Source: Saprospiraceae bacterium (GTDB lineage: Bacteria; Bacteroidota; Bacteroidia; Chitinophagales; Saprospiraceae). From it: a stretch of DNA of 64,000 nucleotides. A program made the translations under genes and the position numbers. The stretch is taken from positions 124,001-188,000 of the forward strand of contig JAIYCH010000089.1 in NCBI GenBank assembly GCA_027488135.1. The letters are read 5' to 3'. Below are positions 8,359 to 18,045 of the stretch, piece by piece; position 1 is the first letter of the stretch; each line of letters opens with the position of its first letter. Under the pieces are notes generated by a model. That model was not told the origin of the DNA. It was given only the letters and a program-made list of their open reading frames with translations, and searched no databases.

Positions 8359-9531
8359 CTAATAATTAATTTTTAACAATTTTGTTTGCACTATCTCTTC
8401 TCCAACAATAAAACGAAGGGAATAAAAACCTGAAACAGGAAATAAATCTTCTGTCAAGTTTTCAAAATGATAGCCATCTAAATATTTATTTTTAAACTCT
8501 TTGATTAACTGTCCATTAGGACTAAACAATTGAACAGTAACGAGAGACTCTTTGTGTAATTTAAAGTTCACACTCGTGCCGCCAGAAAAAGGGTTAGGAA
8601 ACGAAGACAATAATTCTACATTACTAAGCTTCAATACATTAGATAAATCTAACCTTAAAATGGACTCCAGTTTGTAAAATTTATATTCATTGGGTAATAA
8701 CACCCTGGTTTTTAAATAGCCAGCATTTACGTTACCCACCAAGGTATCAAATCCTACCGAAACCCAATCTGTCCCATTCCAACCATTTAGCCTTAACTGA
8801 TTTAAATCTAATACACCGGAATGTAAACTATTTTCTGTTCCCCAACGCATTGAAAACTGAATGGGCCCATTATTTTCAATTTGCCACACGGGGTCTTTAC
8901 TATGATTTTTATCAGCATAGTTACCAGATTCAATAAAACCTACCTTTGCGTATTCATTTCCATTATTTGATAATGCTGTAATTGAAATGGGATAATAGCC
9001 TGAAAAAGCGCTACCAACGGGAAAAACAACAGGTTGTAAAGATAAATTTCTACCCACCAAACCTTTTCCATTGGTCACTATATAATTAAATTCACTAATG
9101 TCAGACAGATTAGAAATGTCAATATCAGTATCATTTAGTGTTAAAAAGTTATAATTATTTACAAAATGCAGGTTTGACACCGCTAATGAACTACCCTGTA
9201 GATAGGTATGGATGGAAGGGCTTTTGAACAAGAATAAATGATTGATTTTTCCATTTGACAGATTAATAATTCCTGGAAAATCACCAAAAAATTGTAAGCT
9301 ATCTATTTGAATATCTGTACCATTACTTTCTACATTTCCAGAAACGGCCAACAAACCCATAGCGACGAACGACGCATTTTTATTTATAATGATATGTCCA
9401 TCCACTTTCAGATGGGTTGCAGAATCTATAAATAAAGAGGTACCATGTACAGTTAGTTGACACCATAAAGAGGTAGTAAACAAAACAAAAAAGCCAAAGG
9501 GTATTACCGTCTTTAATTGATAATTAATCAT
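8359..9531 (-). CDS. T9SS-sorted secreted protein of unknown function
   Basis: A 390-residue protein with a signal peptide (residues 1-25, hydrophobic IPFGFFVLFTTSLWC). A region about 28-140 of short beta-strand repeats (HLKVDGHIIINKNASFVAMG) suggests a beta-helix or beta-sandwich fold. The last 80 residues or so (SSFPNPFSGGTSVNFKL to FYSLRF) resemble a type A T9SS sorting domain. No catalytic motif was recognised. Its ATG overlaps the last bases of the SUMF1-domain gene upstream (8-bp overlap), so the two are translationally coupled and probably act at the same place on the cell surface. Function unknown. Confidence 0.85.
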   Translation of the reverse strand: MINYQLKTVIPFGFFVLFTTSLWCQLTVHGTSLFIDSATHLKVDGHIIINKNASFVAMGLLAVSGNVESNGTDIQIDSLQFFGDFPGIINLSNGKINHLFLFKSPSIHTYLQGSSLAVSNLHFVNNYNFLTLNDTDIDISNLSDISEFNYIVTNGKGLVGRNLSLQPVVFPVGSAFSGYYPISITALSNNGNEYAKVGFIESGNYADKNHSKDPVWQIENNGPIQFSMRWGTENSLHSGVLDLNQLRLNGWNGTDWVSVGFDTLVGNVNAGYLKTRVLLPNEYKFYKLESILRLDLSNVLKLSNVELLSSFPNPFSGGTSVNFKLHKESLVTVQLFSPNGQLIKEFKNKYLDGYHFENLTEDLFPVSGFYSLRFIVGEEIVQTKLLKINY

Positions 9532-11188
9532 GAGCTAATCTAAATCCTAAATTATTAAAACGGCTTGCCGGAGGATTGCCATACCTATAGGAAACTCTGC
9601 AATCATCGGAAATATCATCAAAACTGCCACCTCTGTACAATTTACTTGAACCATTTACAGGGCCTGTTGGATTTGTAAATGACCCTGGTTTATAAAAATT
9701 AAACCAATCTTGAACCCATTCCCAAACATTCCCTGACATATCATAAAGACCTAAAGAATTAGGCTTTTTAGATTTAACTGGTTGCGATTTTCGTCCTGAA
9801 TTTTCTCTAAACCAAGTAACCTCATTTATATCTGAGGAACCTGCAAACAAGAAATCTGTAGAATTTGCTCCACCCTTAGCAGCAAATTCCCATTCCGCTT
9901 CTGTTGGCAATCTAAAAACAAAAGCAGATTGTCTCGCATTCAATTTTTTAATAAAATCCTGTATATCAAGCCAACTTACATTTTCTACCGGACAGTTATC
10001 ACAATCATAGTTAAAAGAGGGGTCAGAGCCCATAATTTCCTCCCACAGTCCCTGAGTTACCTCCGTCTCACCTAAATAAAAAGAGTTTAGCGTAACCGTA
10101 TGAATAGGTTTTTCAATATTGTTACCAAAATCACTACCCATATTATATGTACCGCCATTGACTTTAACAAACCGTCCAAATTCACCATCGGAACTTATTA
10201 AAGTTTTCACAATAATAGAATTTCCATACACAACTCCCTGATCATTAATACAATAGGAACGAATATAATAAGTTGTATTTCCAGTTAAGCCATTTATAAT
10301 CGCCTGAAATGTACCCAACCCACTTCCGTTAGTTGTTAGGTTATTCGTTAATATTGGATTTGGTGATTTCCCCCATACGAACCCTCTGGCATTTATTACA
10401 GAACCACCATTTTGAAGAACCTCACCATTTAATGTGAATGAATTGGCAGAAATATTAGTTGCTGGGAGCGTTACCACCAAAGCAACAGAACTCCCCGCTG
10501 TGGTAAAATTCAAGTTATTCCCGTAAATGATTCTGCCATCGGAGAGCTTTGCATAGGCTCTAAAGTGATAGGTTGTTTGTCTTAAAAGCGATAGAATATT
10601 CAAATTGATGCTTCCAACCAGACTCCCTGTTGATTTGACCACCGAAGACGACACTGTTGGATTGATTACTGTACCGTAACAAACACCACTTTCTGTGATA
10701 AGATTTAAAGGGAGAACATTTACTGATATATTTACGGACAAAGACGTGTCTGTTAAAGCCGTAATTGAATTGGTAGTAATCAGCGTAACTTGATCTTGAC
10801 AAGGTCCCCATTGAGGAACACCATTGCAAAATGTCAGATTCTGACCATTTAGTCCGGGGGGAATTAACACCCAGGACTCCCCATTCCAATATTTGAGTTC
10901 ACCCGCTTGATTTCCTGGAATATCATTAAGCCATTTAAGTCCGTCAAAATACCATAATCCTTTCGTTCCATCCAATTGAAAAACAACCAGGCCCGTCGCA
11001 GGAGAGACAATAGCTTTCCTTTGAACGGCCGTCATTCTTGGAATCAAGATACCCTTGTTCTCTGAAAAAATTTCTAAAATAGCCGTGGGATGAGCAGGCG
11101 TAGAACCCATATTTATGGTCACTGATTGAGCATTAATCAGTGCGAAGTAACCCACAAAAGACAAACAAAAAAGTAATATCCCTTTCAT
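9524..11188 (-). CDS. Exported SUMF1/FGE-sulfatase-domain protein
   Basis: A 554-residue exported protein. The signal peptide is residues 1-21. A module common in Bacteroidota surface proteins follows (AILEIFSENKGILIPRMTAV, then GLWYFDGLKW), then two Fn3-like stretches (about 140-320: TTYHFRAYAKL, TTYYIRSYCIN). The C-terminal formylglycine-generating-enzyme-like domain (about 330-554) shows VNGGTYNMGS, RLPTEAEWEFAAKGG, GNVWEWVQDWF and YRGGSFDD. Only one Cys is seen where FGE uses a pair, so sulfatase activation is unlikely and a binding or structural role is more probable. The frame extends to an ATG at 11263, but the start at 11188 gives a clean signal peptide and lies just downstream of a very good promoter. 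It is coupled to the following T9SS cargo gene. Confidence 0.88.
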   Translation of the reverse strand: MKGILLFCLSFVGYFALINAQSVTINMGSTPAHPTAILEIFSENKGILIPRMTAVQRKAIVSPATGLVVFQLDGTKGLWYFDGLKWLNDIPGNQAGELKYWNGESWVLIPPGLNGQNLTFCNGVPQWGPCQDQVTLITTNSITALTDTSLSVNISVNVLPLNLITESGVCYGTVINPTVSSSVVKSTGSLVGSINLNILSLLRQTTYHFRAYAKLSDGRIIYGNNLNFTTAGSSVALVVTLPATNISANSFTLNGEVLQNGGSVINARGFVWGKSPNPILTNNLTTNGSGLGTFQAIINGLTGNTTYYIRSYCINDQGVVYGNSIIVKTLISSDGEFGRFVKVNGGTYNMGSDFGNNIEKPIHTVTLNSFYLGETEVTQGLWEEIMGSDPSFNYDCDNCPVENVSWLDIQDFIKKLNARQSAFVFRLPTEAEWEFAAKGGANSTDFLFAGSSDINEVTWFRENSGRKSQPVKSKKPNSLGLYDMSGNVWEWVQDWFNFYKPGSFTNPTGPVNGSSKLYRGGSFDDISDDCRVSYRYGNPPASRFNNLGFRLAHD

Positions 11189-11217
11189 TATGTATAATTT
11201 CCCCAAAACGTATTTTG

Positions 11218-11248
11218 CAAAACTACAAAAGAAATAGGAAGGTTCAAA
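11218..11248 (-). promoter_or_regulatory. Strong Bacteroidota-type promoter of the SUMF1-domain operon
   Basis: On the minus strand TTTG (11248-11245) is followed by exactly 19 bases and then TAGTTTTG (11225-11218), matching the TTTG-N19-TAnnTTTG consensus in full. It sits 29 bp before the chosen ATG at 11188 and inside the longer frame, which supports the shorter start. Confidence 0.8.
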
Positions 11249-11347
11249 ACCTTTGAGTATCAATTACATACAGAAGCACTTTAAACAAATACATGTAATA
11301 TAATTTATATTTTTAAGTACTTGATTAACAATTTGCTTACGCATTCA

Positions 11348-14182
11348 TTAATAAATTTTTGACAATAAAAAAGATTTTTGACCTGATGCAGAAAATAAAT
11401 TCAAAAAATAGATACCTATCGGGTAATTTCCTAAATCTATGCGGGAAAAATAACCATTTTCAAGAGATTCACTAGACAAAATGGTAGTTACCTTTTTTCC
11501 CGTTGCATCGATTAAAAAGAGTTCCACCTGATCCATTTTAGGACCATTATAAGTAAAATCAAAAAATCTATGGGAAGGATTTGGAAAAATATCTATGGTA
11601 AAATCAGAGGTTTCTATTTCACTTATTGATGTTAGCGTGGAACCAACCAGCGTAGGATTAGGTAATTTAATAGAAGTAAATAATTGATATTCTCCAGGTT
11701 TTAACATAGTTGTGAAATTATTTTGAGATATAAAAACACTATCACCGGTAAAAAACGAATGCCACCAACCCGTTTTTACTCCCTGCAGCATTAAAGTTGA
11801 GTTTACAACATCGGTATTTGCCACTACGATGGCATCAAATTGAGCATTTTTATAATGCATATATTTTAGGTAAGCATTAAGATCATAATCAGCTGGCAAC
11901 TCTTTAAAAACAGCATATTTTAATCTCAATGCATTAAGGGAACCCACCACATCACTTAATTTTTTCCGGGCCTGCTGATTCAGGTAAGACCAGGGCACAG
12001 GTTTAGGCGATAATCTGCAATTATTGTTAACACTTCCATTTTCACAAGTATTTATAGAATAATCATAACCCAGCTCACCAAATTGCCAAATCATTTTAGG
12101 TCCGGGGCTTAAGGTAAAAACAGTAAATGCCATTTCCATTCTTTGCAGAGCAGTCGTTAAATTACGTGTATTGTATGTACCAGATTGTTTACCATACAAA
12201 ACATTTCTAAACATAAGTCTTTCTTCGTCATGACTTTCCATGTATTGAATGATGGCAGCATTGGGAAAGTTTCTTTTTTTAAAATCCAATCCAGACAGAT
12301 TTGAAGAATAACCCATGGTTGCTTCATTAAACTGCTGATTCATATTTCCCCAAAGCAACATACCTCTTTTTGCCAATTCTATTTCCTCTACTACATCAGC
12401 AAAATGTTCCAGAATAATATAAACATCTGGATTAACTTTACGAAGGTGGTCGGCATAATCTTGCCAGATAGCGACTCTTGAAGCATCATAATTTCCCCAG
12501 GCACTTGTATTACCCAGGGTATTTTTTTGAGTAAATCCTTTTGAAAGATCAAATCTAAATCCATCAATTTTATATTCATTTAACCAAAAAGAAAGCACTC
12601 TTTTTGAAAAATCTCTGGTAAATTTACTTTCATGATTAAAATCATAGCCGACATTAAAATCGTGTTTTGCGACTTGATTAAACCAGGGGTTATCCGCTGA
12701 AGGTCTTGAATTCGACTCGTCCCAAAACATTCTACATAAAGGACTTTGGCTAAATGCGTGATTTAAAACGATATCTACAATAACCGCCAGGCCCTTTTTA
12801 TGACATTCATCGATAAAAGATTTAAAGAAAACAGGAGAACCATAATATTTATCTAAAGCCAGGTGATAAGACGGATTATATCCCCAGGAGTTATTTCCCT
12901 CAAACTCATTAACGGGCATTAATTCAATAGCATTTACGCCTAATCTGACCAAATAATCTAAAGTATCCTTCAATTTTTTATAATCAGGTGCCACTAAAAA
13001 GTCTCTGATGTGGAGCTCATAAATGATAAGATCAGAAACTAAGGGTTTGTTTTTCAAAGTATTTTTCCATTCATACTTATGCAAAGTAGCATCGATATGC
13101 GTGACTATACCTGACGTTTTTCCCACTGGATATGCGGGGAGGCCTGGAAAAGTAAGCGGAGAAATAAATTTATCATGATCAGGGTCCAAAACCAGCGGAG
13201 CGTAAGGATCGGCAAACCTTTGGGTATTATTCAAGGCCAATTGATATTGAAACGGTTTCTCCAAAGGAACACCATCCAATTCAATCCAATGTAGGTTACC
13301 ATCTTCTGAGACATTAAATAAAAAATCCGTGTTTATTTTCCATTCATTAAAATCACCCAGTAAAAAAAGGTGTTTTTTACCAGGAGCTTCTACAGAAATC
13401 CTTACTTTATTTGGTGAGAGTCTTTGAAAGCCCAAAGTATAATTATCAGGAGCAGATAGTCTTTTCGGCTCTGGAACCACCCAAAAACTGGTTTGGAGTT
13501 TTAAGGAATCTCCATTATTTGATTTTGCTAAAATAATAATCTGATGATTTTCTCGGTTATTTGGAACCCAGGTAAAGGAAACTGAGGTGCCAATTTGATT
13601 AGAAACCAAACTATCGTTATCAAACAAAGAAATATTCACTGTTTCTGAAAACACAGCTTTTAAAGTGAAGGGTTCCTTTGGATTCAGTAATTTCTCAGAA
13701 TTTACAGGCTCCTGAATGGTACCTGTAAGGCCTGAATTTTGAAAAACGGGGTAAAAGATATCCTTTGAACCTACCTCTTTACCTTCTTTACTTCCATTTG
13801 CATTCCTAAAGACAAAGGCCAGGTTAATGATCTTTTCCCCTGCGGGTACTTTATAAAATGACCTGATAGAAGGTGTTATTTCAAAAGAGAATACATTTGG
13901 TTTTCCAGGCACCTGTTTCATTTCCCATGTTGGATTGATTACCCCCCAAGTTGTTTGCACATATTTCCAATCGGCATTTGACGTTGATTTATCCGTAATA
14001 ATTCCAGTATGCAGATAAATACTACATGCACAGTCTTTTAATCCTGCTGTTCCTTTCGAGGCGTCAAAAAAAATGGTAACAGATTCATTCTCCTTTGGAA
14101 AATTCGGAGTAGAAACAAGGATCTGATTATAAAGGAAATGGCTATGAAATATGGTTAAAATGAATAGGTAAACTTTATACAT
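11348..14182 (-). CDS. Secreted GH13 alpha-amylase-family enzyme with T9SS sorting domain
   Basis: A 944-residue exported glycosidase. A signal peptide (1-20) starts at the ATG at 14182; an ATG 13 codons upstream is less likely. After an N-terminal beta module, a CBM48/E-set-like segment (KHLFLLGDFNEWKI) leads into the GH13 barrel. The four conserved regions are DIVLNHAF, GFRFDLS (nucleophile Asp), ILEHF (acid/base Glu) and ESHDEE (transition-state Asp). The C-terminus (DIFPNPSHRFFDFTYNG to GIYFLNLFSASG) is a T9SS sorting domain. Known for the family: hydrolysis or transfer on alpha-glucans such as starch or glycogen; exact specificity cannot be read here. It is divergent from the RlmI-type methyltransferase gene and not adjacent to the SusCD pair. 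Confidence 0.93.
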   Translation of the reverse strand: MYKVYLFILTIFHSHFLYNQILVSTPNFPKENESVTIFFDASKGTAGLKDCACSIYLHTGIITDKSTSNADWKYVQTTWGVINPTWEMKQVPGKPNVFSFEITPSIRSFYKVPAGEKIINLAFVFRNANGSKEGKEVGSKDIFYPVFQNSGLTGTIQEPVNSEKLLNPKEPFTLKAVFSETVNISLFDNDSLVSNQIGTSVSFTWVPNNRENHQIIILAKSNNGDSLKLQTSFWVVPEPKRLSAPDNYTLGFQRLSPNKVRISVEAPGKKHLFLLGDFNEWKINTDFLFNVSEDGNLHWIELDGVPLEKPFQYQLALNNTQRFADPYAPLVLDPDHDKFISPLTFPGLPAYPVGKTSGIVTHIDATLHKYEWKNTLKNKPLVSDLIIYELHIRDFLVAPDYKKLKDTLDYLVRLGVNAIELMPVNEFEGNNSWGYNPSYHLALDKYYGSPVFFKSFIDECHKKGLAVIVDIVLNHAFSQSPLCRMFWDESNSRPSADNPWFNQVAKHDFNVGYDFNHESKFTRDFSKRVLSFWLNEYKIDGFRFDLSKGFTQKNTLGNTSAWGNYDASRVAIWQDYADHLRKVNPDVYIILEHFADVVEEIELAKRGMLLWGNMNQQFNEATMGYSSNLSGLDFKKRNFPNAAIIQYMESHDEERLMFRNVLYGKQSGTYNTRNLTTALQRMEMAFTVFTLSPGPKMIWQFGELGYDYSINTCENGSVNNNCRLSPKPVPWSYLNQQARKKLSDVVGSLNALRLKYAVFKELPADYDLNAYLKYMHYKNAQFDAIVVANTDVVNSTLMLQGVKTGWWHSFFTGDSVFISQNNFTTMLKPGEYQLFTSIKLPNPTLVGSTLTSISEIETSDFTIDIFPNPSHRFFDFTYNGPKMDQVELFLIDATGKKVTTILSSESLENGYFSRIDLGNYPIGIYFLNLFSASGQKSFLLSKIY

Positions 14183-14278
14183 AATGCTTTTTATTAGGAA
14201 TAACAAGTTATCTTGCGGCAAAATAACAAAAAATACTCACCTTTTTAGACGTATAGGTAAGTTTAAAATAAAGAAAAA

Positions 14279-15460
14279 ATGAAGAAAATTTTTCTAAAAG
14301 CAGGTAAGGAAACACCAGTTAAAAGATTTCATCCCTGGGTGTTTTCTGGCGCCATTGAAAGATATGAAGCAGGAATTACCTCTGGTGATTGGGTTATGGT
14401 ATGTGATTCAAGAGAAAATGCCTTAGCCTTTGGCCACTATCAGGAAGGAAGTATTAGAATCAGACTCCTTCATTTTTCTACAAATCCGCCTGATGCCGCT
14501 TTCTATGTAAACAAACTTAGAAACGCTTTAAAATTAAGACAAAGTGTTAATATTAATAAAAACGGAAAAACCAATTGTTTCAGACTCATTAATGGTGAGG
14601 GTGATGGCTTATCAGGTTTAATTATAGATATTTATGGTGAAACGGCTGTTGTGCAGTGCCATAGCACAGGTATATGTAAAAATAAACAACAAATAATCAA
14701 AGCATTTGAAGAATTAGACGGTTTAACTATACACAATATCTACGATAAAAGTGAAGAGACCTTATATAAAAATGAAGGTATTCAGGAAAAAAATGGCTAT
14801 TGGAAGGGAGGCCTGAATGAAAAAGGTGAAATTTTAGAGAATGGTCATATTTTTAATATAGACTGGGAAAAGGGTCAAAAAACAGGATTTTTTTTAGATC
14901 AGCGTGAAAACAGATTTCTTTTAGGGCAATTAGCCGCAAACAAAGAGGTATTAAACTGTTACTGTTACACAGGAGGATTCTCAATCTACGCCATTAAAGG
15001 TGGTGCTACCAGCGTTGAAAGTGTTGATTCCTCGGCATTAGCTATAGAGCAGTATAAAGAAAATTTACAATCTAATGGTTTGGATCTTGAAAAGAATACC
15101 TCAATTGTTTCAGACGTACCAACTTTTTTAAGGCAACAAACAAAATCGTATGACATTATAGTAGTTGATCCGCCCGCATTTGCTAAAAGTATGGATAAAA
15201 GGCACAACGCCATACAAGCCTATATAAGATTAAATGCATTGGCTATGAAGCAATTGAAGCCAGGCGGTTTATTATTCACCTTTTCTTGCTCTCAAGTTGT
15301 GGATCGAAATTTATTTCAAAATGCATTATTGTCTGCATCTATAGAAGCTGGAAGAAAAACAAGTATTTTGCATCATTTGTCCCAAGGCCCTGACCACCCA
15401 AGCAGTATTTTTCATCCGGAAAGTGGTTATTTAAAAGGCCTGGTTCTCTATGTAGAATAA
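14279..15460 (+). CDS. rlmI: Class I SAM-dependent rRNA methyltransferase, RlmI type
   Basis: A 393-residue protein of normal length for the RlmI (23S rRNA m5C1962) family. An N-terminal PUA domain (about 1-75; HPWVFSGAI, GDWVMV) precedes a small linking domain. The methyltransferase domain has FFLDQRENR, an SAM-binding loop in NCYCYTGGFSIYA, the acidic VESVDSS, motif IV VVDPPAFAK, and SCS with the likely catalytic Cys. The symbol is by family resemblance; the exact target base is not proven. The DUF819 permease gene follows after 12 bp and is probably co-transcribed. The upstream 57 bp separate it from the divergent GH13 gene. Confidence 0.88.
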   Translation: MKKIFLKAGKETPVKRFHPWVFSGAIERYEAGITSGDWVMVCDSRENALAFGHYQEGSIRIRLLHFSTNPPDAAFYVNKLRNALKLRQSVNINKNGKTNCFRLINGEGDGLSGLIIDIYGETAVVQCHSTGICKNKQQIIKAFEELDGLTIHNIYDKSEETLYKNEGIQEKNGYWKGGLNEKGEILENGHIFNIDWEKGQKTGFFLDQRENRFLLGQLAANKEVLNCYCYTGGFSIYAIKGGATSVESVDSSALAIEQYKENLQSNGLDLEKNTSIVSDVPTFLRQQTKSYDIIVVDPPAFAKSMDKRHNAIQAYIRLNALAMKQLKPGGLLFTFSCSQVVDRNLFQNALLSASIEAGRKTSILHHLSQGPDHPSSIFHPESGYLKGLVLYVE

Positions 15461-15472
15461 TTTAATACAGCC

Positions 15473-16606
15473 ATGTTATTCTTACTATTCAGTGTTTTGA
15501 TCTTTGGAATTCCTTTAATTATCCAAAAATTCAAACATAAGATTCCATTTTCCAGTTTTTTTAGTCCCATTGTATTATGCTATGCGGCAGGTATTTTATT
15601 AAGCATAATAAATAAAGAGAGGGTTAATTTATTTTTCAATGTTTCCATATATATTAGCCAATTTTCTATATTAGTGGCCATACCGTTACTACTATATGGG
15701 AGTAGTTCAATCAAGCGATTAAGTGGATACAAGCGTTTGGGGCTATCTTTTTTCTTTGCTTCCGTGAGTTCAGCTATTTCATGTTTTACAGTTGCATGGT
15801 GGTTTCAAAGCGACCACACCTCCTTTGCTCAGATAGGGGCTATGTTAACGGGATTATATATAGGTGGAACACCCAACATGCAAGCCATAGGTTATGCATT
15901 AAAAGGGGATCCAAAACTAACCGTTCAATTAACAGCAGCAGATGCCTTGATTGGTGGCAGTTATTTAGTTTTACTTACCAGTATTGTACCAGTCCTAACA
16001 TCTTATGTACTTCCCCGCTTTAAAGAGACCTTTGCATACGATGAACAAATTTCCATACCCACCCCTACAAAAATGGAGCGTTGGGATTATTTAATCCTTG
16101 TATTTTTCACTCTGGGATGGTTGTCCGTGCTCTTGGGATTACTTTATACATTCAAACAAATAGACAATACGGCCATTATTTTGTTTTTTATAACAGGAAT
16201 CAGCATCATATTATCTTTTTTAAAATTCATTGATAAAAGATCTGCTTCATCATTTAAACTGGGAGAATATCTTTTATTGGTATTCGCTTTATCTCTTAGT
16301 ATTCAGGGTAAATGGTCTGACATCACGCGGGGAAGTAATCTTCTTTTTATCATTACGGCTGCGAGCATGTATGGAAGTATCGGCATTCATTTAATCCTCA
16401 GCAAGTTATTTAGAATTGACCGAGATACATTTTTAATAAGCTCAACGGCAGCAATTTACGGACCGCCATTTGTGACCCAGATAGCATCTGTAATTAAAAA
16501 CAAGTATTTGCTGATGCCCGGAATATTGGCTGGACTATTAGGGTATGCGATAGGAAATTACGTTGGTTTAGCCGTATATTATTTATTGATTACCTATCCA
16601 TCATAA
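15473..16606 (+). CDS. DUF819 family integral membrane protein
   Basis: A 377-residue polytopic membrane protein with about ten hydrophobic segments, beginning MLFLLFSVLIFGIPLII. The DUF819 hallmark GLYIGGTPNMQAIGYAL is present in the middle, and a second TAAIYGPPFVTQIAS motif lies near the C-terminus, as expected for an inverted-repeat permease fold. The family is related to sodium-dependent or keto-acid-type carriers by fold only; its substrate is unknown. It follows the RlmI-type gene by 12 bp and is convergent with an M20 dipeptidase gene 20 bp away. Confidence 0.88.
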   Translation: MLFLLFSVLIFGIPLIIQKFKHKIPFSSFFSPIVLCYAAGILLSIINKERVNLFFNVSIYISQFSILVAIPLLLYGSSSIKRLSGYKRLGLSFFFASVSSAISCFTVAWWFQSDHTSFAQIGAMLTGLYIGGTPNMQAIGYALKGDPKLTVQLTAADALIGGSYLVLLTSIVPVLTSYVLPRFKETFAYDEQISIPTPTKMERWDYLILVFFTLGWLSVLLGLLYTFKQIDNTAIILFFITGISIILSFLKFIDKRSASSFKLGEYLLLVFALSLSIQGKWSDITRGSNLLFIITAASMYGSIGIHLILSKLFRIDRDTFLISSTAAIYGPPFVTQIASVIKNKYLLMPGILAGLLGYAIGNYVGLAVYYLLITYPS

Positions 16607-16626
16607 AATAATATACGGCCGGCACT

Positions 16627-18015
16627 TTATTTTTTCAATTCGGCATAGTATTTAAAATAATAGGGAATTGTTTCCATACCTTTCATGTAGTTAAACAAGC
16701 CATAATGTTCGTTAGGAGAGTGAATATCATCACTATCTAAACCAAAGCCCATTAGCACAGATTTGATACCCAACTCCTTTTCAAATAAGGCAACAATAGG
16801 AATACTCCCTCCCCCTCTTTGTGGAATTGGATCTTTTCCGAAGGTATGTTTCATGGCTAATTGAGCTGCTTTATATTCCGGCGTATCGGTTGGAGTGACT
16901 ACAGGATGACCGCCATGATGAGGTGTCACCGTAACCTTTACTGCGGGAGGAGCAATACTTTCAAAATAATTTTTAAAGAGTGCTGTGATGGTATCAGGAT
17001 CTTGATTGGGAACCAGTCGCATACTAATTTTGGCGAAAGCCTTAGATGGCAGAACCGTTTTAGCACCCTCACCAATATATCCACCCCAAATACCATTTAC
17101 GTCGAGAGTAGGTCTTATAGAAGTTCTTTCTAACACCGTGTACCCCGCTTCACCGTGCACGGAATCAATCTTCAAATCAGACTGGTATTCCTCTAATGAG
17201 AAAGGGGCCTCATTCATTTTTTGTCTGTCTTCTAAAGACACGGGCAGGACAGCTTCATAAAATCCAGGGATAGTCACATGATTATTATCGTCATGCATTG
17301 AAGCAATCATTTTAGTCAGAATGTTGATTGGATTTCCAACGGCACCGCCATAAACTCCTGAGTGAAGATCTCTATTTGGCCCAACCACAGCTACTTCAAC
17401 GTAACTTAAACCTCTAAGTCCAACCGTTATACTTGGTATATCGTTAGCTATCAAGGCTGTATCTGAAATCAGAATAACATCTGCAGCAAGTTTTGATTTA
17501 TTATTTTCCAAAAATGAAGAAAGATTGGCAGAACCTACCTCCTCTTCCCCTTCAATCATAAATTTCACATTACAAGGTAAGTCACCGCAAGCCATCATAG
17601 CCTCGAAAGACTTAATGTGCATAAAAACCTGACCTTTATCATCACAAGAACCCCTTGCAAAGACAGCTCCATCAGGATGAACATCTGTTTGTCGTATAAC
17701 AGGTTCAAAAGGAGGGGAATGCCATAGATCGATAGGATCAGCGGGTTGAACATCATAATGACCATATATCATAATAGTGGGCAGGGCAGGATTCACCATT
17801 TTTTCACCAAAAACGACAGGATGACCCTTTGTAGGAATAACCTCTACATTATCGGCGCCTGCTGATTTTAATTTTTCAGCAACAAAAGCGGCGGCATGAG
17901 CTACATCAGCATCATTCTCAGGATTGGCACTAACAGAAGGGATACGCAAAAAATCGAATAATTCAGAAATAAATCTTTCCTTATTATTCTGTAGGTATTC
18001 TTGAACTGTTTTCAT
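16627..18015 (-). CDS. M20 family dipeptidase
   Basis: A 462-residue cytoplasmic metallopeptidase of the M20 (carnosinase/PepV-like) class. The di-zinc motifs are IYGHYDVQPAD (His and Asp ligands), RGSCDDKGQ (bridging Asp) and EGEEEVGS (general base Glu plus ligand). The dimerisation lid is at about 190-310, and the C-terminal DIHSPNEHYG supplies the last His. Length and layout are complete. It probably cleaves small peptides released during growth or uptake. cdaA lies 30 bp upstream on the same strand, so the two may share a transcript, although a functional link is not evident. Confidence 0.94.
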   Translation of the reverse strand: MKTVQEYLQNNKERFISELFDFLRIPSVSANPENDADVAHAAAFVAEKLKSAGADNVEVIPTKGHPVVFGEKMVNPALPTIMIYGHYDVQPADPIDLWHSPPFEPVIRQTDVHPDGAVFARGSCDDKGQVFMHIKSFEAMMACGDLPCNVKFMIEGEEEVGSANLSSFLENNKSKLAADVILISDTALIANDIPSITVGLRGLSYVEVAVVGPNRDLHSGVYGGAVGNPINILTKMIASMHDDNNHVTIPGFYEAVLPVSLEDRQKMNEAPFSLEEYQSDLKIDSVHGEAGYTVLERTSIRPTLDVNGIWGGYIGEGAKTVLPSKAFAKISMRLVPNQDPDTITALFKNYFESIAPPAVKVTVTPHHGGHPVVTPTDTPEYKAAQLAMKHTFGKDPIPQRGGGSIPIVALFEKELGIKSVLMGFGLDSDDIHSPNEHYGLFNYMKGMETIPYYFKYYAELKK

Positions 18016-18045
18016 AAAATCGATTTATACAATTAAAAATAGTCA

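Noticed and set aside
9524-11188. Sulfatase-activating formylglycine-generating enzyme
   Set aside because: Only one of the two expected active-site Cys is seen (GGSFDD where the first Cys should be), and no sulfatase gene is nearby.
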